33,648 bases of DNA from Stercoripulliclostridium_A sp963642145 (GTDB lineage Bacteria; Bacillota; Clostridia; Christensenellales; DTU072). The stretch spans positions 1 through 33,648 of the forward strand of contig CAVIFU010000020.1 in assembly GCA_963642145.1 (NCBI GenBank). Direction: 5' to 3'. Numbering within the stretch: position 1 is the first letter of the stretch; each line of letters opens with the position of its first letter. Below are positions 16,016 through 23,350 of this stretch, piece after piece. Under the pieces are notes generated by a model. The model did not search any database and was not told where the DNA came from. It saw nothing but the letters and a program-made list of their open reading frames with translations. Position numbers and translations under genes: made by a program.

Positions 16016-17275
16016 TTAGCCGGGGAACAGACCTCTCATTTTGCTTGTCTTCACCAACCTATCCAAAGCCACTACGTACGCGGCGAGACGGTAGGAGATG
16101 TTGTGATCGACGGACGCCTTGATGACGTCGTCAAACGCGTTGTTCATGAGCACGGTCAAACGATCGTTGACTTCTTCTTCCGACCAATAGTAATTCTGCA
16201 AGTTTTGTACCCATTCAAAGTAGGATACAACTACGCCGCCGGCGTTGGAGAGGATGTCGGGGAGAACTTTTATTCCGCGTTTTGCAAGAACGGCGTCGGC
16301 TTCCACGGTAGTAGGACCGTTTGCGGCTTCTACTACGAGCTTAGCGTTGAGTCTTTCAGCCACGTCTGCGGTGATTTGGTTTTCGAGAGCCGCGGGAATC
16401 AAAAGATCGCATTCGGTGGTAAGCAGCTCATCGTTGGAGATGTGCTCTACGCCGTCCGCGTTGTAATCTTTGAGGAGCTTTCTGCCCTTTACGTGTTCGA
16501 GTATGGCGTCGACGTCCAAGCCGTCTGCCTTGCGAATACCGCCGGAAACGTCGCTTACGGCTACTATCTTGCAACCGAGTTCGCGGTGGAGGAGCTTCGC
16601 GCTTACGCTACCTACGTTGCCCATGCCTTGGATGGCTACGCGAGTTGCGGTAGGATCTATGCCGTGGAGCTTGAGGAGGGCTTTGGTTACTATCATAACG
16701 CCTCTGCCGGTTGCTTCCGGACGACCGAGGGAGCCGCCTACTTCACGATCCTTACCGGTAACTACTCCGCGCACGGTGTAACCTTTGAGTGTGGAATAAG
16801 TATCCATAAACCAGTCCATTATCTGACCGTTGGTGTTGACATCCGGAGCGGGAATATCCAATTCCGGTCCGACGATGGGAGATATGGCGATCGCGTATTT
16901 ACGAGTCAAACGTTCCAACTCCGTTTTGCTGAGGGTGGAGGGATCGACTTGTATACCGCCTTTGCCGCCGCCGTAGGGGATGTTGGCTACCGCGCACTTA
17001 AAGGTCATCCAAGCGGATAGCGCGCGCACTTCGTCGACATTGACGTTTTGGTGGTAACGGATACCGCCCTTGCAGGGTCCGCGCAGAGAGCTGTGTTGGA
17101 TACGGAAACCTTCGAAAACTTTTACCGAACCGTCGTCCATCCTTACGGGAAGAGCTACTTTGAGTTCTCTTTCGGGATGTTTAAGTATTTCATAATCTTC
17201 TTTGGGCATGCCGACTGCTTCCGCGGCAGTGTCCAATACCGAGCAGAAGTTATCAAAGGGGTTGTACTGTTTCAT
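16016..17275 (-). CDS. gdhA: Glutamate dehydrogenase
   Basis: It interconverts glutamate and 2-oxoglutarate plus ammonia with NAD(P)(H). The 419-residue protein belongs to the Glu/Leu/Phe/Val dehydrogenase family, short hexameric class. It has RIQHSSLRGPCKGGIRYH, the catalytic-Lys block YGGGKGGI, the stretch PAPDVNTNG, and the Rossmann region AIQGMGNVGS followed by D in VAVSD. The frame is open for 30 more codons upstream, but the ATG at 17275 has GGAGGT about 10 nt upstream and matches the family start (MKQYNPFDNF). A consensus promoter lies upstream. Valine or leucine dehydrogenase is an alternative, but length and motifs favour glutamate. Confidence 0.95.
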   Translation of the reverse strand: MKQYNPFDNFCSVLDTAAEAVGMPKEDYEILKHPERELKVALPVRMDDGSVKVFEGFRIQHSSLRGPCKGGIRYHQNVNVDEVRALSAWMTFKCAVANIPYGGGKGGIQVDPSTLSKTELERLTRKYAIAISPIVGPELDIPAPDVNTNGQIMDWFMDTYSTLKGYTVRGVVTGKDREVGGSLGRPEATGRGVMIVTKALLKLHGIDPTATRVAIQGMGNVGSVSAKLLHRELGCKIVAVSDVSGGIRKADGLDVDAILEHVKGRKLLKDYNADGVEHISNDELLTTECDLLIPAALENQITADVAERLNAKLVVEAANGPTTVEADAVLAKRGIKVLPDILSNAGGVVVSYFEWVQNLQNYYWSEEEVNDRLTVLMNNAFDDVIKASVDHNISYRLAAYVVALDRLVKTSKMRGLFPG

Positions 17276-17311
17276 CTTATATAATACCTCCGAGGTAAAT
17301 TTTCTTATACA

Positions 17312-17340
17312 ATTATAAATCCGAACGTTACAAAAATCAA
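17312..17340 (-). promoter_or_regulatory. Promoter of gdhA
   Basis: On the minus strand, TTGATT (17335-17340), 17 bp, TATAAT (17312-17317). The bases beside the -35 box read TCAATACCGA on the plus strand (17337-17346), the same 10-mer as one arm of the palindrome at 31943-31973. Confidence 0.8.
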
Positions 17341-17403
17341 TACCGAAATTATTTTTATTTAACATTATTACGCGATAATCTCACGCGATGATCGAATTTT
17401 CTA

Positions 17404-17432
17404 TTGCTATTATTCGCGTTTCGGAATATAAT
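17404..17432 (+). promoter_or_regulatory. Promoter of the HTH/nuclease-like/TPR cassette
   Basis: TTGCTA (17404-17409), 17 bp, TATAAT (17427-17432). It places the transcription start near 17439 and rules out the upstream ATG at 17388 as the start of the first gene. Confidence 0.7.
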
Positions 17433-17459
17433 GTATGCAAGAAGAAAAGAGGTGACGAT

Positions 17460-17648
17460 ATGTTAAGTTTTATTTCCGCAAAGGAAGCCGCAAAAAAATG
17501 GAATATCTCGCAGCGTCGGGTTTCGGTGCTGTGCAGTGAAAACAGAATTAACGGCGCGATGATGGTCGGCAACATGTGGATTATTCCGTCCGACGCCGAA
17601 AAACCCGTTGACAAAAGAACCGTCCGCTATGCAAAATCACAATATTGA
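17460..17648 (+). CDS. Small helix-turn-helix (excisionase-like) DNA-binding protein
   Basis: A 62-residue protein with the pattern FISAKEAAKKWNISQRRVSV, then CSENRINGAMMVGNMWIIP: the short winged HTH of the MerR/excisionase type, where the wing ends in a W-x-I-P strand. ATG 17460 follows AGAGGTG at 6 nt and is downstream of the promoter. It is the first gene of a three-gene cassette and ends 21 nt before the nuclease-like gene. Proteins like this often sit beside restriction-type or mobile genes and may act as local regulators. Its target is not known. Confidence 0.8.
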   Translation: MLSFISAKEAAKKWNISQRRVSVLCSENRINGAMMVGNMWIIPSDAEKPVDKRTVRYAKSQY

Positions 17649-17669
17649 TAAAAATTACAGGAAGATGCT

Positions 17670-18380
17670 ATGAATCAAAAAGACTACGTCATCGAAGCTA
17701 TGAATAAAAACGGAGGATACGCAACCTTCCGGCAACTTAACGGCTGCGTCGATTTTACTACTTGGGGGACGAAGACGCCTTACGCGTCAATTCGCAGGAT
17801 AGTGCAAACGAACCCGGAGTTTTTCCGTATCGCGTCGGGTTTGTGGGGACTGAGCGCGAACAAAGAAGAGGTATTGAAAAAACTCGAGATACAAAACAAT
17901 GATCCGAATTCTCTATCCGATTTTACTCACAGCTATGTTCAAGGCATGATCGCCGAAATCGGCAATATAAAGAATTATGGCACATATGTACCGCCACAGG
18001 ATAAAAATCATATGTTTTTGGGCAAGAAGTTATGCGACGTCGCAACCGTTCCCAAGATATACGATTTTGCGTACCCGGAGATTTTGAAATTTGCCAAAAC
18101 GGTGGATGTCGTATGGTTTAACAAAAGAAACATGCCCGACGCATTCTATGAAGTAGAGCACACGACAGATATAAAAAACTCGTTAGACAAGTTTTATGAA
18201 TTGCAAGATTACAGAGCCAAGTTTTATATTGTTGCCGGGCAAGAGAGGAAGAAACAGTTTGACAGCGTGCTGAGCAAATCAATATATGACGAAATTCGAG
18301 GCGTCGTCAAGTTTGTAAGTTACGATACGCTGATAAAGCAATACGCAAAAGACAGCATTGTCATAGACGGAGGGATATGA
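17670..18380 (+). CDS. HARE-HTH-like domain plus PD-(D/E)xK-like nuclease candidate
   Basis: A 236-residue protein of unknown function. Residues 3-62 resemble the HARE-HTH domain (YATFRQLN, then TWGTKTPYASIRRIVQ, FFRIASGLWGL), a winged helix found in eukaryotic chromatin proteins and fused to bacterial restriction enzymes. The rest carries GMIAEIGNIKNYGTYVP, a conserved-looking block at 120-146 with D146 in TVDVVWFN, and FYEVEHTT with E161 and E163, followed by KFYIVAG. D146-x14-E161-x-E163 resembles a PD-(D/E)xK core in which the usual Lys is replaced. That makes it a candidate nuclease, not a proven one. No methyltransferase lies nearby. The start at 17670 has a weak AGGAAG upstream. Confidence 0.65.
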   Translation: MNQKDYVIEAMNKNGGYATFRQLNGCVDFTTWGTKTPYASIRRIVQTNPEFFRIASGLWGLSANKEEVLKKLEIQNNDPNSLSDFTHSYVQGMIAEIGNIKNYGTYVPPQDKNHMFLGKKLCDVATVPKIYDFAYPEILKFAKTVDVVWFNKRNMPDAFYEVEHTTDIKNSLDKFYELQDYRAKFYIVAGQERKKQFDSVLSKSIYDEIRGVVKFVSYDTLIKQYAKDSIVIDGGI

Positions 18381-18443
18381 TTTATCCTAAGCGTTGCGTA
18401 GGGAACCTACAATCGCGTCAAGAAATAATTTTAGGAGAAAAGC

Positions 18444-19022
18444 ATGAGAGTGCCGATAAATTACGACGGAAAAGTCTATTACGTTATTTACAAAGAGGAG
18501 CAAGGGCTCGTAACGAACTTCAATATCGTTGACGACATGTACATAGAGGCGCACGAAAGCGACTACAATGCCGTTCTGTCGGAGTTTCTCAAAACATTGA
18601 AATTTGAAAATTTAGACGGGAAACAAATTCTTTCATGGATACGCAAGGTTCGGAAAGTAGACAGAAAAGGAACGGAAGACAAGGGTTGTTTCGGCGTCAA
18701 GCTGTTATGCGAAAAGTATATGGAAGTACATGGCGGCACTTATGCTCGAGACGATATTTCTCAAACGTATATGAGCTGCCTTCGGAGTATGGGACGCCCT
18801 ACGGAAGCGATAGAATTTTATGACAAGACGTTGGCGTTGTGCGGTAAGTCTTTCGGAAGGAACATCTACGCGTTGACCGTTTTGGCGGCGGCGTATTGCG
18901 ATATCTGTAAGCCGGTCGAGGCGGCAAACGCCCTAAAACAAGCCGAATCCGTATTGGGCTTTTGTTCGAGAGAAATGGCAGCCGTTTGGGGCAGATTGAG
19001 AAAGGAATACGGCAGTATTTAG
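18444..19022 (+). CDS. TPR-like protein of unknown function
   Basis: 192 residues. The first about 60 (RVPINYDGKVYYVIYKEEQG and on) look like a small beta-rich domain that I cannot name. About 85-190 is helical with TPR-type pairs (YARDDISQTYMSCLRSMGRP-TEAIEFYDKTL, NIYALTVLAAAYCDICKP-VEAANALKQAE). There is no signal peptide. TAGGAG lies about 7 nt before ATG 18444. It is the last gene of the cassette, 63 nt after the nuclease-like gene, and probably mediates protein contacts for it. Confidence 0.7.
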   Translation: MRVPINYDGKVYYVIYKEEQGLVTNFNIVDDMYIEAHESDYNAVLSEFLKTLKFENLDGKQILSWIRKVRKVDRKGTEDKGCFGVKLLCEKYMEVHGGTYARDDISQTYMSCLRSMGRPTEAIEFYDKTLALCGKSFGRNIYALTVLAAAYCDICKPVEAANALKQAESVLGFCSREMAAVWGRLRKEYGSI

Positions 19023-19131
19023 AAGAGCATTCGTTAAATTGAAAAATCATTGATTGCGGATATATTGACGCATAGAGTTACGGAAGACTACGCTGTCTAT
19101 GCTTCGTTATCTGCTTTTTCCGCTAAATTCC

Positions 19132-19160
19132 TTGATATGCGTGCACGTGTTTGGTATAAT
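19132..19160 (+). promoter_or_regulatory. Promoter of the aro operon
   Basis: TTGATA (19132-19137), 17 bp, TATAAT (19155-19160). The expected transcription start at about 19167 coincides with the A of the aroF ATG, so the mRNA should be leaderless. Confidence 0.8.
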
Positions 19161-19166
19161 TGACGT

Positions 19167-20177
19167 ATGATAGTTACCATTAAAAACGGGAGCGATCCCC
19201 GTAAGCTTACCGAGCTTACAAATTGGATCAAAAGTAAGGGTCTCGAAACGCATTTGTCCGAGGGTGCAAATTCCACAATAATCGGGCTTGTCGGAGATAC
19301 AAGCAAAGTGGATATCGATCTTTTGCGTTCTTTGGATATTGTGGATTCCGTCACGCGCATACAAGAGCCGTTCAAGAGTGCGAATCGCAAATTTCATCCG
19401 GCGGACACCATTGTGGACGTAGCCGGAGTTAAATTCGGCGGCAAAGGTTTTAGAATTATCGCAGGACCGTGTTCGATAGAGTCCGAAGCGCAGATAATCA
19501 CGGTGGCGCAAGCCGTTAAAGAAGCGGGCGCGGATATGCTCAGAGGCGGCGCCTTCAAGCCGCGCACATCGCCGTACGCCTTCCAGGGCTTGGGCGTAGA
19601 CGGCTTAAAGCTGTTGATCAAAGCCAAAAAGGAAGTGGGGCTCCCCATCGTTACAGAACTCATGAGCGAAACGCACATAGCCGATTTCGAGGACGTCGAT
19701 TTAATCCAAATCGGCGCGCGCAATATGCAGAATTTCGATTTGCTCAAAGCCGTAGGCAGACTTCAGAAGCCCGTATTGCTCAAACGCGGATTGGCAAGCA
19801 CGATAGAGGAGTGGCTCATGAGCGCGGAATACATAATGAGCGAGGGTAACAACAACGTCATTCTTTGCGAGCGAGGCATCCGCACATTCGAGCCGTACAC
19901 GCGTAACACGTTGGATCTTTCCGCAATTCCGATACTCAAAGAGAAGACTCATTTGCCGGTAATAGTCGATCCGTCGCATGCGTCGGGACTATCGCGGTTA
20001 GTCAGACCCATGTCGCTTGCTTCCGTAGGCGCCGGAGCCGACGGACTCATCATAGAAGTGCACAATTCGCCGGAGACGGCTCTTTGCGACGGCGCGCAGT
20101 CGTTGCGCCCGGAGCAGTTTGCCGACGTCGTTCGCGCGGTCAACGGCATGTTGTCGATAGTAGGTAAGGAGCGGTAA
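19167..20177 (+). CDS. aroF: 3-deoxy-7-phosphoheptulonate (DAHP) synthase, type I-beta
   Basis: First step of the shikimate pathway: phosphoenolpyruvate plus erythrose 4-phosphate gives DAHP. The 336 residues comprise an N-terminal ferredoxin-like domain (about 1-70), as in Thermotoga-type enzymes where it mediates feedback inhibition, and a TIM barrel with IIAGPCSIES, GAFKPRTSPYAFQG, QIGARNMQN, LLKRG, CERGIRTFE and VDPSHASG. The start ATG has no ribosome binding site and sits at the predicted transcription start. The next gene, tyrA, overlaps its stop by one base (TAATG). As first gene of an operon ending in chorismate and Tyr steps, inhibition by tyrosine is likely but inferred. Confidence 0.96.
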   Translation: MIVTIKNGSDPRKLTELTNWIKSKGLETHLSEGANSTIIGLVGDTSKVDIDLLRSLDIVDSVTRIQEPFKSANRKFHPADTIVDVAGVKFGGKGFRIIAGPCSIESEAQIITVAQAVKEAGADMLRGGAFKPRTSPYAFQGLGVDGLKLLIKAKKEVGLPIVTELMSETHIADFEDVDLIQIGARNMQNFDLLKAVGRLQKPVLLKRGLASTIEEWLMSAEYIMSEGNNNVILCERGIRTFEPYTRNTLDLSAIPILKEKTHLPVIVDPSHASGLSRLVRPMSLASVGAGADGLIIEVHNSPETALCDGAQSLRPEQFADVVRAVNGMLSIVGKER

Positions 20178-21031
20178 TGAAGGTAGGCGTAATAGGACTC
20201 GGGTTAATAGGCGGTTCGCTTGCGAGGCAGATACTCAAAAACACTTCGCACGAAGTTTTCGCGTACGATATAGACGAAGACGCCATGCTCAAAGGCGCTT
20301 TACTCAACGCCTATACCGGCAGACTCGACGTCAACGCCAAAGAAATCGACGTAGATATTTTGATTATCGCGCTCACGCCGGAGCGCACGATATCCGTTAT
20401 GCGCGATGTCGTTCCGCGACTCAAAAAGGGCGCGATAGTTACCGATACGTGCGGAGTCAAACGCATGGTCGTAGACGCCATGGCGGAGCTGAAAGCCGAA
20501 AACGGCGACGTTTATTTCGTGGGTTGCCATCCGATGGCAGGCAGAGAGTATTCGGGAGTGGCGCATTCCACGGCAAGTCTGTTTGAAAAGGCTTACATTA
20601 TCCTGACGCCGGTAACGCTCGGCGATCTCTGTGCGGTAGACGCTCTTTCGACATTTTTCCGAGAAGTCGGTTGCGAGGACGTCAACGTCACTTCCAAAGA
20701 AGAGCACGACAAAATGATAGCGTTCACGTCGCAGCTTGCGCACGTCGTTTCATCCGCTTACATGCTAAATCCCGTAGCCACCGAACATACGGGGTTTTCC
20801 GCGGGAAGTTTCAGAGATTTAACGCGAGTAGCCAAGCTCGACGCGAACTTGTGGACGGAATTGTTTTTGGAAAATTCCGACAATCTTTTAGTTATGCTTG
20901 ACGACATGATTTACAGGCTCACCGAGTACCGGGAAGCCATTGCGTCAAGCGACGTCGATAAGCTCAAAAGTATGCTCGAAGAGGGCACCGCGCGCAAGGA
21001 AAACGCGGAGCGCGCAAGGAGAAAAAAATGA
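20177..21031 (+). CDS. tyrA: Prephenate dehydrogenase
   Basis: It converts prephenate to 4-hydroxyphenylpyruvate, the tyrosine branch. The 284 residues have the Rossmann loop GLGLIGGS near the N-terminus, the substrate-binding GCHPMAGRE (about 117-125) and the helical C-terminal domain (HVVSSAYML, FSAGSFRDLTRVA). There is no ACT domain, so direct feedback by Tyr through such a domain is not expected. AAGGAG sits just before the start, which overlaps the aroF stop. Its own stop overlaps the aroA start (ATGA). Confidence 0.94.
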   Translation: MKVGVIGLGLIGGSLARQILKNTSHEVFAYDIDEDAMLKGALLNAYTGRLDVNAKEIDVDILIIALTPERTISVMRDVVPRLKKGAIVTDTCGVKRMVVDAMAELKAENGDVYFVGCHPMAGREYSGVAHSTASLFEKAYIILTPVTLGDLCAVDALSTFFREVGCEDVNVTSKEEHDKMIAFTSQLAHVVSSAYMLNPVATEHTGFSAGSFRDLTRVAKLDANLWTELFLENSDNLLVMLDDMIYRLTEYREAIASSDVDKLKSMLEEGTARKENAERARRKK

Positions 21032-22275
21032 GCTCCCTACGCGTAACCGAAAGTCGCTTATCGGGCGTTGCGGTTGCGCCTTCATCCAAATCGCACGTGC
21101 ACAGACTGTTGCTGTTATCGCTGTTTTCGGGTGACCCTATAACGATTTACGGGGACCTAAACGGCGATGATATATGCGCGACGTTGCGTTTTTTGGAAGC
21201 ACTCGGAGTTAAGAAAAAATTTATAGACGGCGGAGTGGTTTTGTCACCGCCGACAGCGTATCGCAACAATATAACGGTAGACGTCGGGGAGTCCGGGTCT
21301 ACGCTGAGATTTGCAGTTTCAGTGAGCGCCGCACTCGGAGTAGAAGCGCATTTCTACGGGAAGAACAGACTCGGTGAGCGTCCGCTCACGGGACTTAAAA
21401 ATTGTCTCGGCGCGGTAGGTGTAAGGCTTAAAGACGGAGGTTTTCCCATAACCGTAAGCGGCAAAATCGATTCCGAGGACTTAACCCTTGACGCGACCGA
21501 AAGTTCGCAATACGTTACCGGCGCTCTTTATGCCGTTTGCCTGCTCGGGGGCGGCACGTTGAGCGTTACGGGCGGTGGCGGTTCGACGGGATACGTAGAT
21601 ATGACGGTAAAAACGCTTACGGAATACGGATTTGAAATATCGCATAGCGACGGCGTTTATCATGTAAAATCGGGGGATAACGGCGTGCGTGCGTTTACGG
21701 CGGAAGGCGATTGGAGCGGCGCTTCTTTTTGGATATCGGCAGGCGTTGCAGGCGGAGATATTGCCGTTAGCGGACTCGAATACCCTTCGTTACAACCGGA
21801 TTCCGCGATAGTTGAAATCTTGCGTAGCGCAGGCGGAGATATAACGGTGTCTGACGGCAAGGTGCATGCAAAGAGCAGTCGTTTGCACGGTATAGAATTC
21901 AACGCCGACGGTTGTCCGGATCTGGTCCCGGCTGTCGCTATCGCGCTTGCTTGCGCGCAGGGCGAGTCGGTAATCCGCGGCATAAGCAGACTGAGGCTCA
22001 AAGAAAGCGATAGGGTCAAAACGATATCCGATATGCTTTTGTCTTTCGGCGCGGACGTTGCGGTAAGTGCGGACGAGCTTAGAATTTACGGCAAAGGCAA
22101 ACTCGGAGGAGGCGTGATAAATTCCGCCGGCGATCATCGTATAACCATGTCGGGAGCCATAGGCGGCGCCGTTGCGGACGGCATAACTACCGTGACGGAG
22201 CCGGATTGCGTCAAAAAGTCGTATCCCGATTTTTGGAAGGACTACATTTCGCTCGGAGGTAGGATCGATGAATAG
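21028..22275 (+). CDS. aroA: 3-phosphoshikimate 1-carboxyvinyltransferase (EPSP synthase)
   Basis: It joins phosphoenolpyruvate to shikimate 3-phosphate. The 415 residues show the active-site Lys block PSSKSHVHR, the PEP-binding GESGSTLRF, the shikimate-binding RLGERPL and late motifs RLKESDRV and DHRITMSGAIGG. The first-domain motif is ESGSTLRF rather than the enteric NSGTxxR, a variant I associate with glyphosate-tolerant class II-like enzymes; sensitivity cannot be settled here. It overlaps tyrA by 4 nt and aroC by 8 nt. Confidence 0.95.
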   Translation: MSSLRVTESRLSGVAVAPSSKSHVHRLLLLSLFSGDPITIYGDLNGDDICATLRFLEALGVKKKFIDGGVVLSPPTAYRNNITVDVGESGSTLRFAVSVSAALGVEAHFYGKNRLGERPLTGLKNCLGAVGVRLKDGGFPITVSGKIDSEDLTLDATESSQYVTGALYAVCLLGGGTLSVTGGGGSTGYVDMTVKTLTEYGFEISHSDGVYHVKSGDNGVRAFTAEGDWSGASFWISAGVAGGDIAVSGLEYPSLQPDSAIVEILRSAGGDITVSDGKVHAKSSRLHGIEFNADGCPDLVPAVAIALACAQGESVIRGISRLRLKESDRVKTISDMLLSFGADVAVSADELRIYGKGKLGGGVINSAGDHRITMSGAIGGAVADGITTVTEPDCVKKSYPDFWKDYISLGGRIDE

Positions 22276-23350
22276 GAAGTTCGACGTTGAGTTATACGGC
22301 GGTTCGCATGAGAGGGCTGTCGGCGTCAGAATCTACGGCGTGCCCGCGGGCACGGAAATAAGCTGTTCCGCCGTGCAAAAAATGCTTGCGCGCAGGAGCG
22401 CTACCGATTCGCCGTGGTCTACTCCGCGCAAGGAAGCGGACGTCGCGGAATTTATTTCGGGTGTGTCGCAAGGAGTCGCCGACGGCGGCGTCATCGTAGC
22501 TGAAATAGAAAATTCCAACGTAAGAAGCAGCGATTACTCCGAGTTTTCCGTCAAACCGCGTCCGTCGCACGCGGATTACGTATCCGTCGTTAAGTACGGC
22601 AAGGCATTTTCGGGAGGCGGCAAGTTTTCCGGCAGAATGACGGCAGGGCTGTGCATAGCCGGAGCCATTGCAAAAACCGAGCTCGGCAAACGCGGAATAA
22701 CCGTCAAAGCCTACGTTTCGGAGATAGGCGGAGTACATGGAAAATCCTACAAGGATACCGACGTCGCGGAGATAATGTCGTCCGACTATACCGAGATATA
22801 TTCGCTGTCGGCGATGTCCGAGATGACGGCGAGAGTTTCGGAAGCCAAACGCTCGGGTGACAGCGTAGGCGGTAGAGTAGAGTGCGTCGTAAACGGCATG
22901 CCTGTAGGTATCGGAGACGCGTTCACAGGCGGAATAGAAAGCGAAGTTGCCTATTGGCTGTACGGCGTTCCCGGGGTAAAGGGCGTCGAATTCGGACTCG
23001 GATTCGGATTTGCCGAAGCAACGGGAAGTGGCGCAAACGATGCATTTAGGTACGCAAAAGACGGTAGAATAGTAACCCAAACTAACAATAGCGGAGGAAT
23101 TAACGGCGGCATATCCAACGGTATGCCGATAACCGTGGGCGTCGCGTTGCGCCCGACTCCGTCAATATCTATAGAACAACGTACCGTGGACTTGTCGTCC
23201 GCAAGCGACGCCACGTTAAGCGTCAAAGGTAGGCACGACGCGTGCATCGTGCCACGCGCGGTAGCGCCCGTAGAGAGTGCCGTTGCATGCGCCGTATACG
23301 CGCTTATTTTGTCGGAGGAACAATGGAACTCAACGAGATCAGACAATTGA
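22268..23350 (+). CDS. aroC: Chorismate synthase
   Basis: An FMN-dependent enzyme that forms chorismate from EPSP. The 360 residues carry family blocks in divergent form: YGGSHERAVGV (N-terminal His block), RRSATDSPWSTPRKEADVAEFISG, RPSHADY (usually RPGHAD), GGGKFSGRMTAGLCIAGAIAK, the FMN region TNNSGGINGGISNGMPI, and GRHDACIVPRAVAPVES near the end. It is intact. It needs reduced FMN, for which no dedicated reductase is adjacent. Its last 28 nt overlap the following fusion gene. Confidence 0.94.
   Translation: MNRKFDVELYGGSHERAVGVRIYGVPAGTEISCSAVQKMLARRSATDSPWSTPRKEADVAEFISGVSQGVADGGVIVAEIENSNVRSSDYSEFSVKPRPSHADYVSVVKYGKAFSGGGKFSGRMTAGLCIAGAIAKTELGKRGITVKAYVSEIGGVHGKSYKDTDVAEIMSSDYTEIYSLSAMSEMTARVSEAKRSGDSVGGRVECVVNGMPVGIGDAFTGGIESEVAYWLYGVPGVKGVEFGLGFGFAEATGSGANDAFRYAKDGRIVTQTNNSGGINGGISNGMPITVGVALRPTPSISIEQRTVDLSSASDATLSVKGRHDACIVPRAVAPVESAVACAVYALILSEEQWNSTRSDN

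Noticed and set aside
15566..17020. 484-codon open frame on the plus strand
   Set aside because: Antisense to gdhA and the phosphoesterase gene, both with intact family motifs.
23242..23322. Longer start for the triple Aro fusion
   Set aside because: The upstream extension reads out of frame through aroC and does not resemble an AroQ N-terminus. ATG 23323 has GGAGG and begins a normal chorismate mutase.
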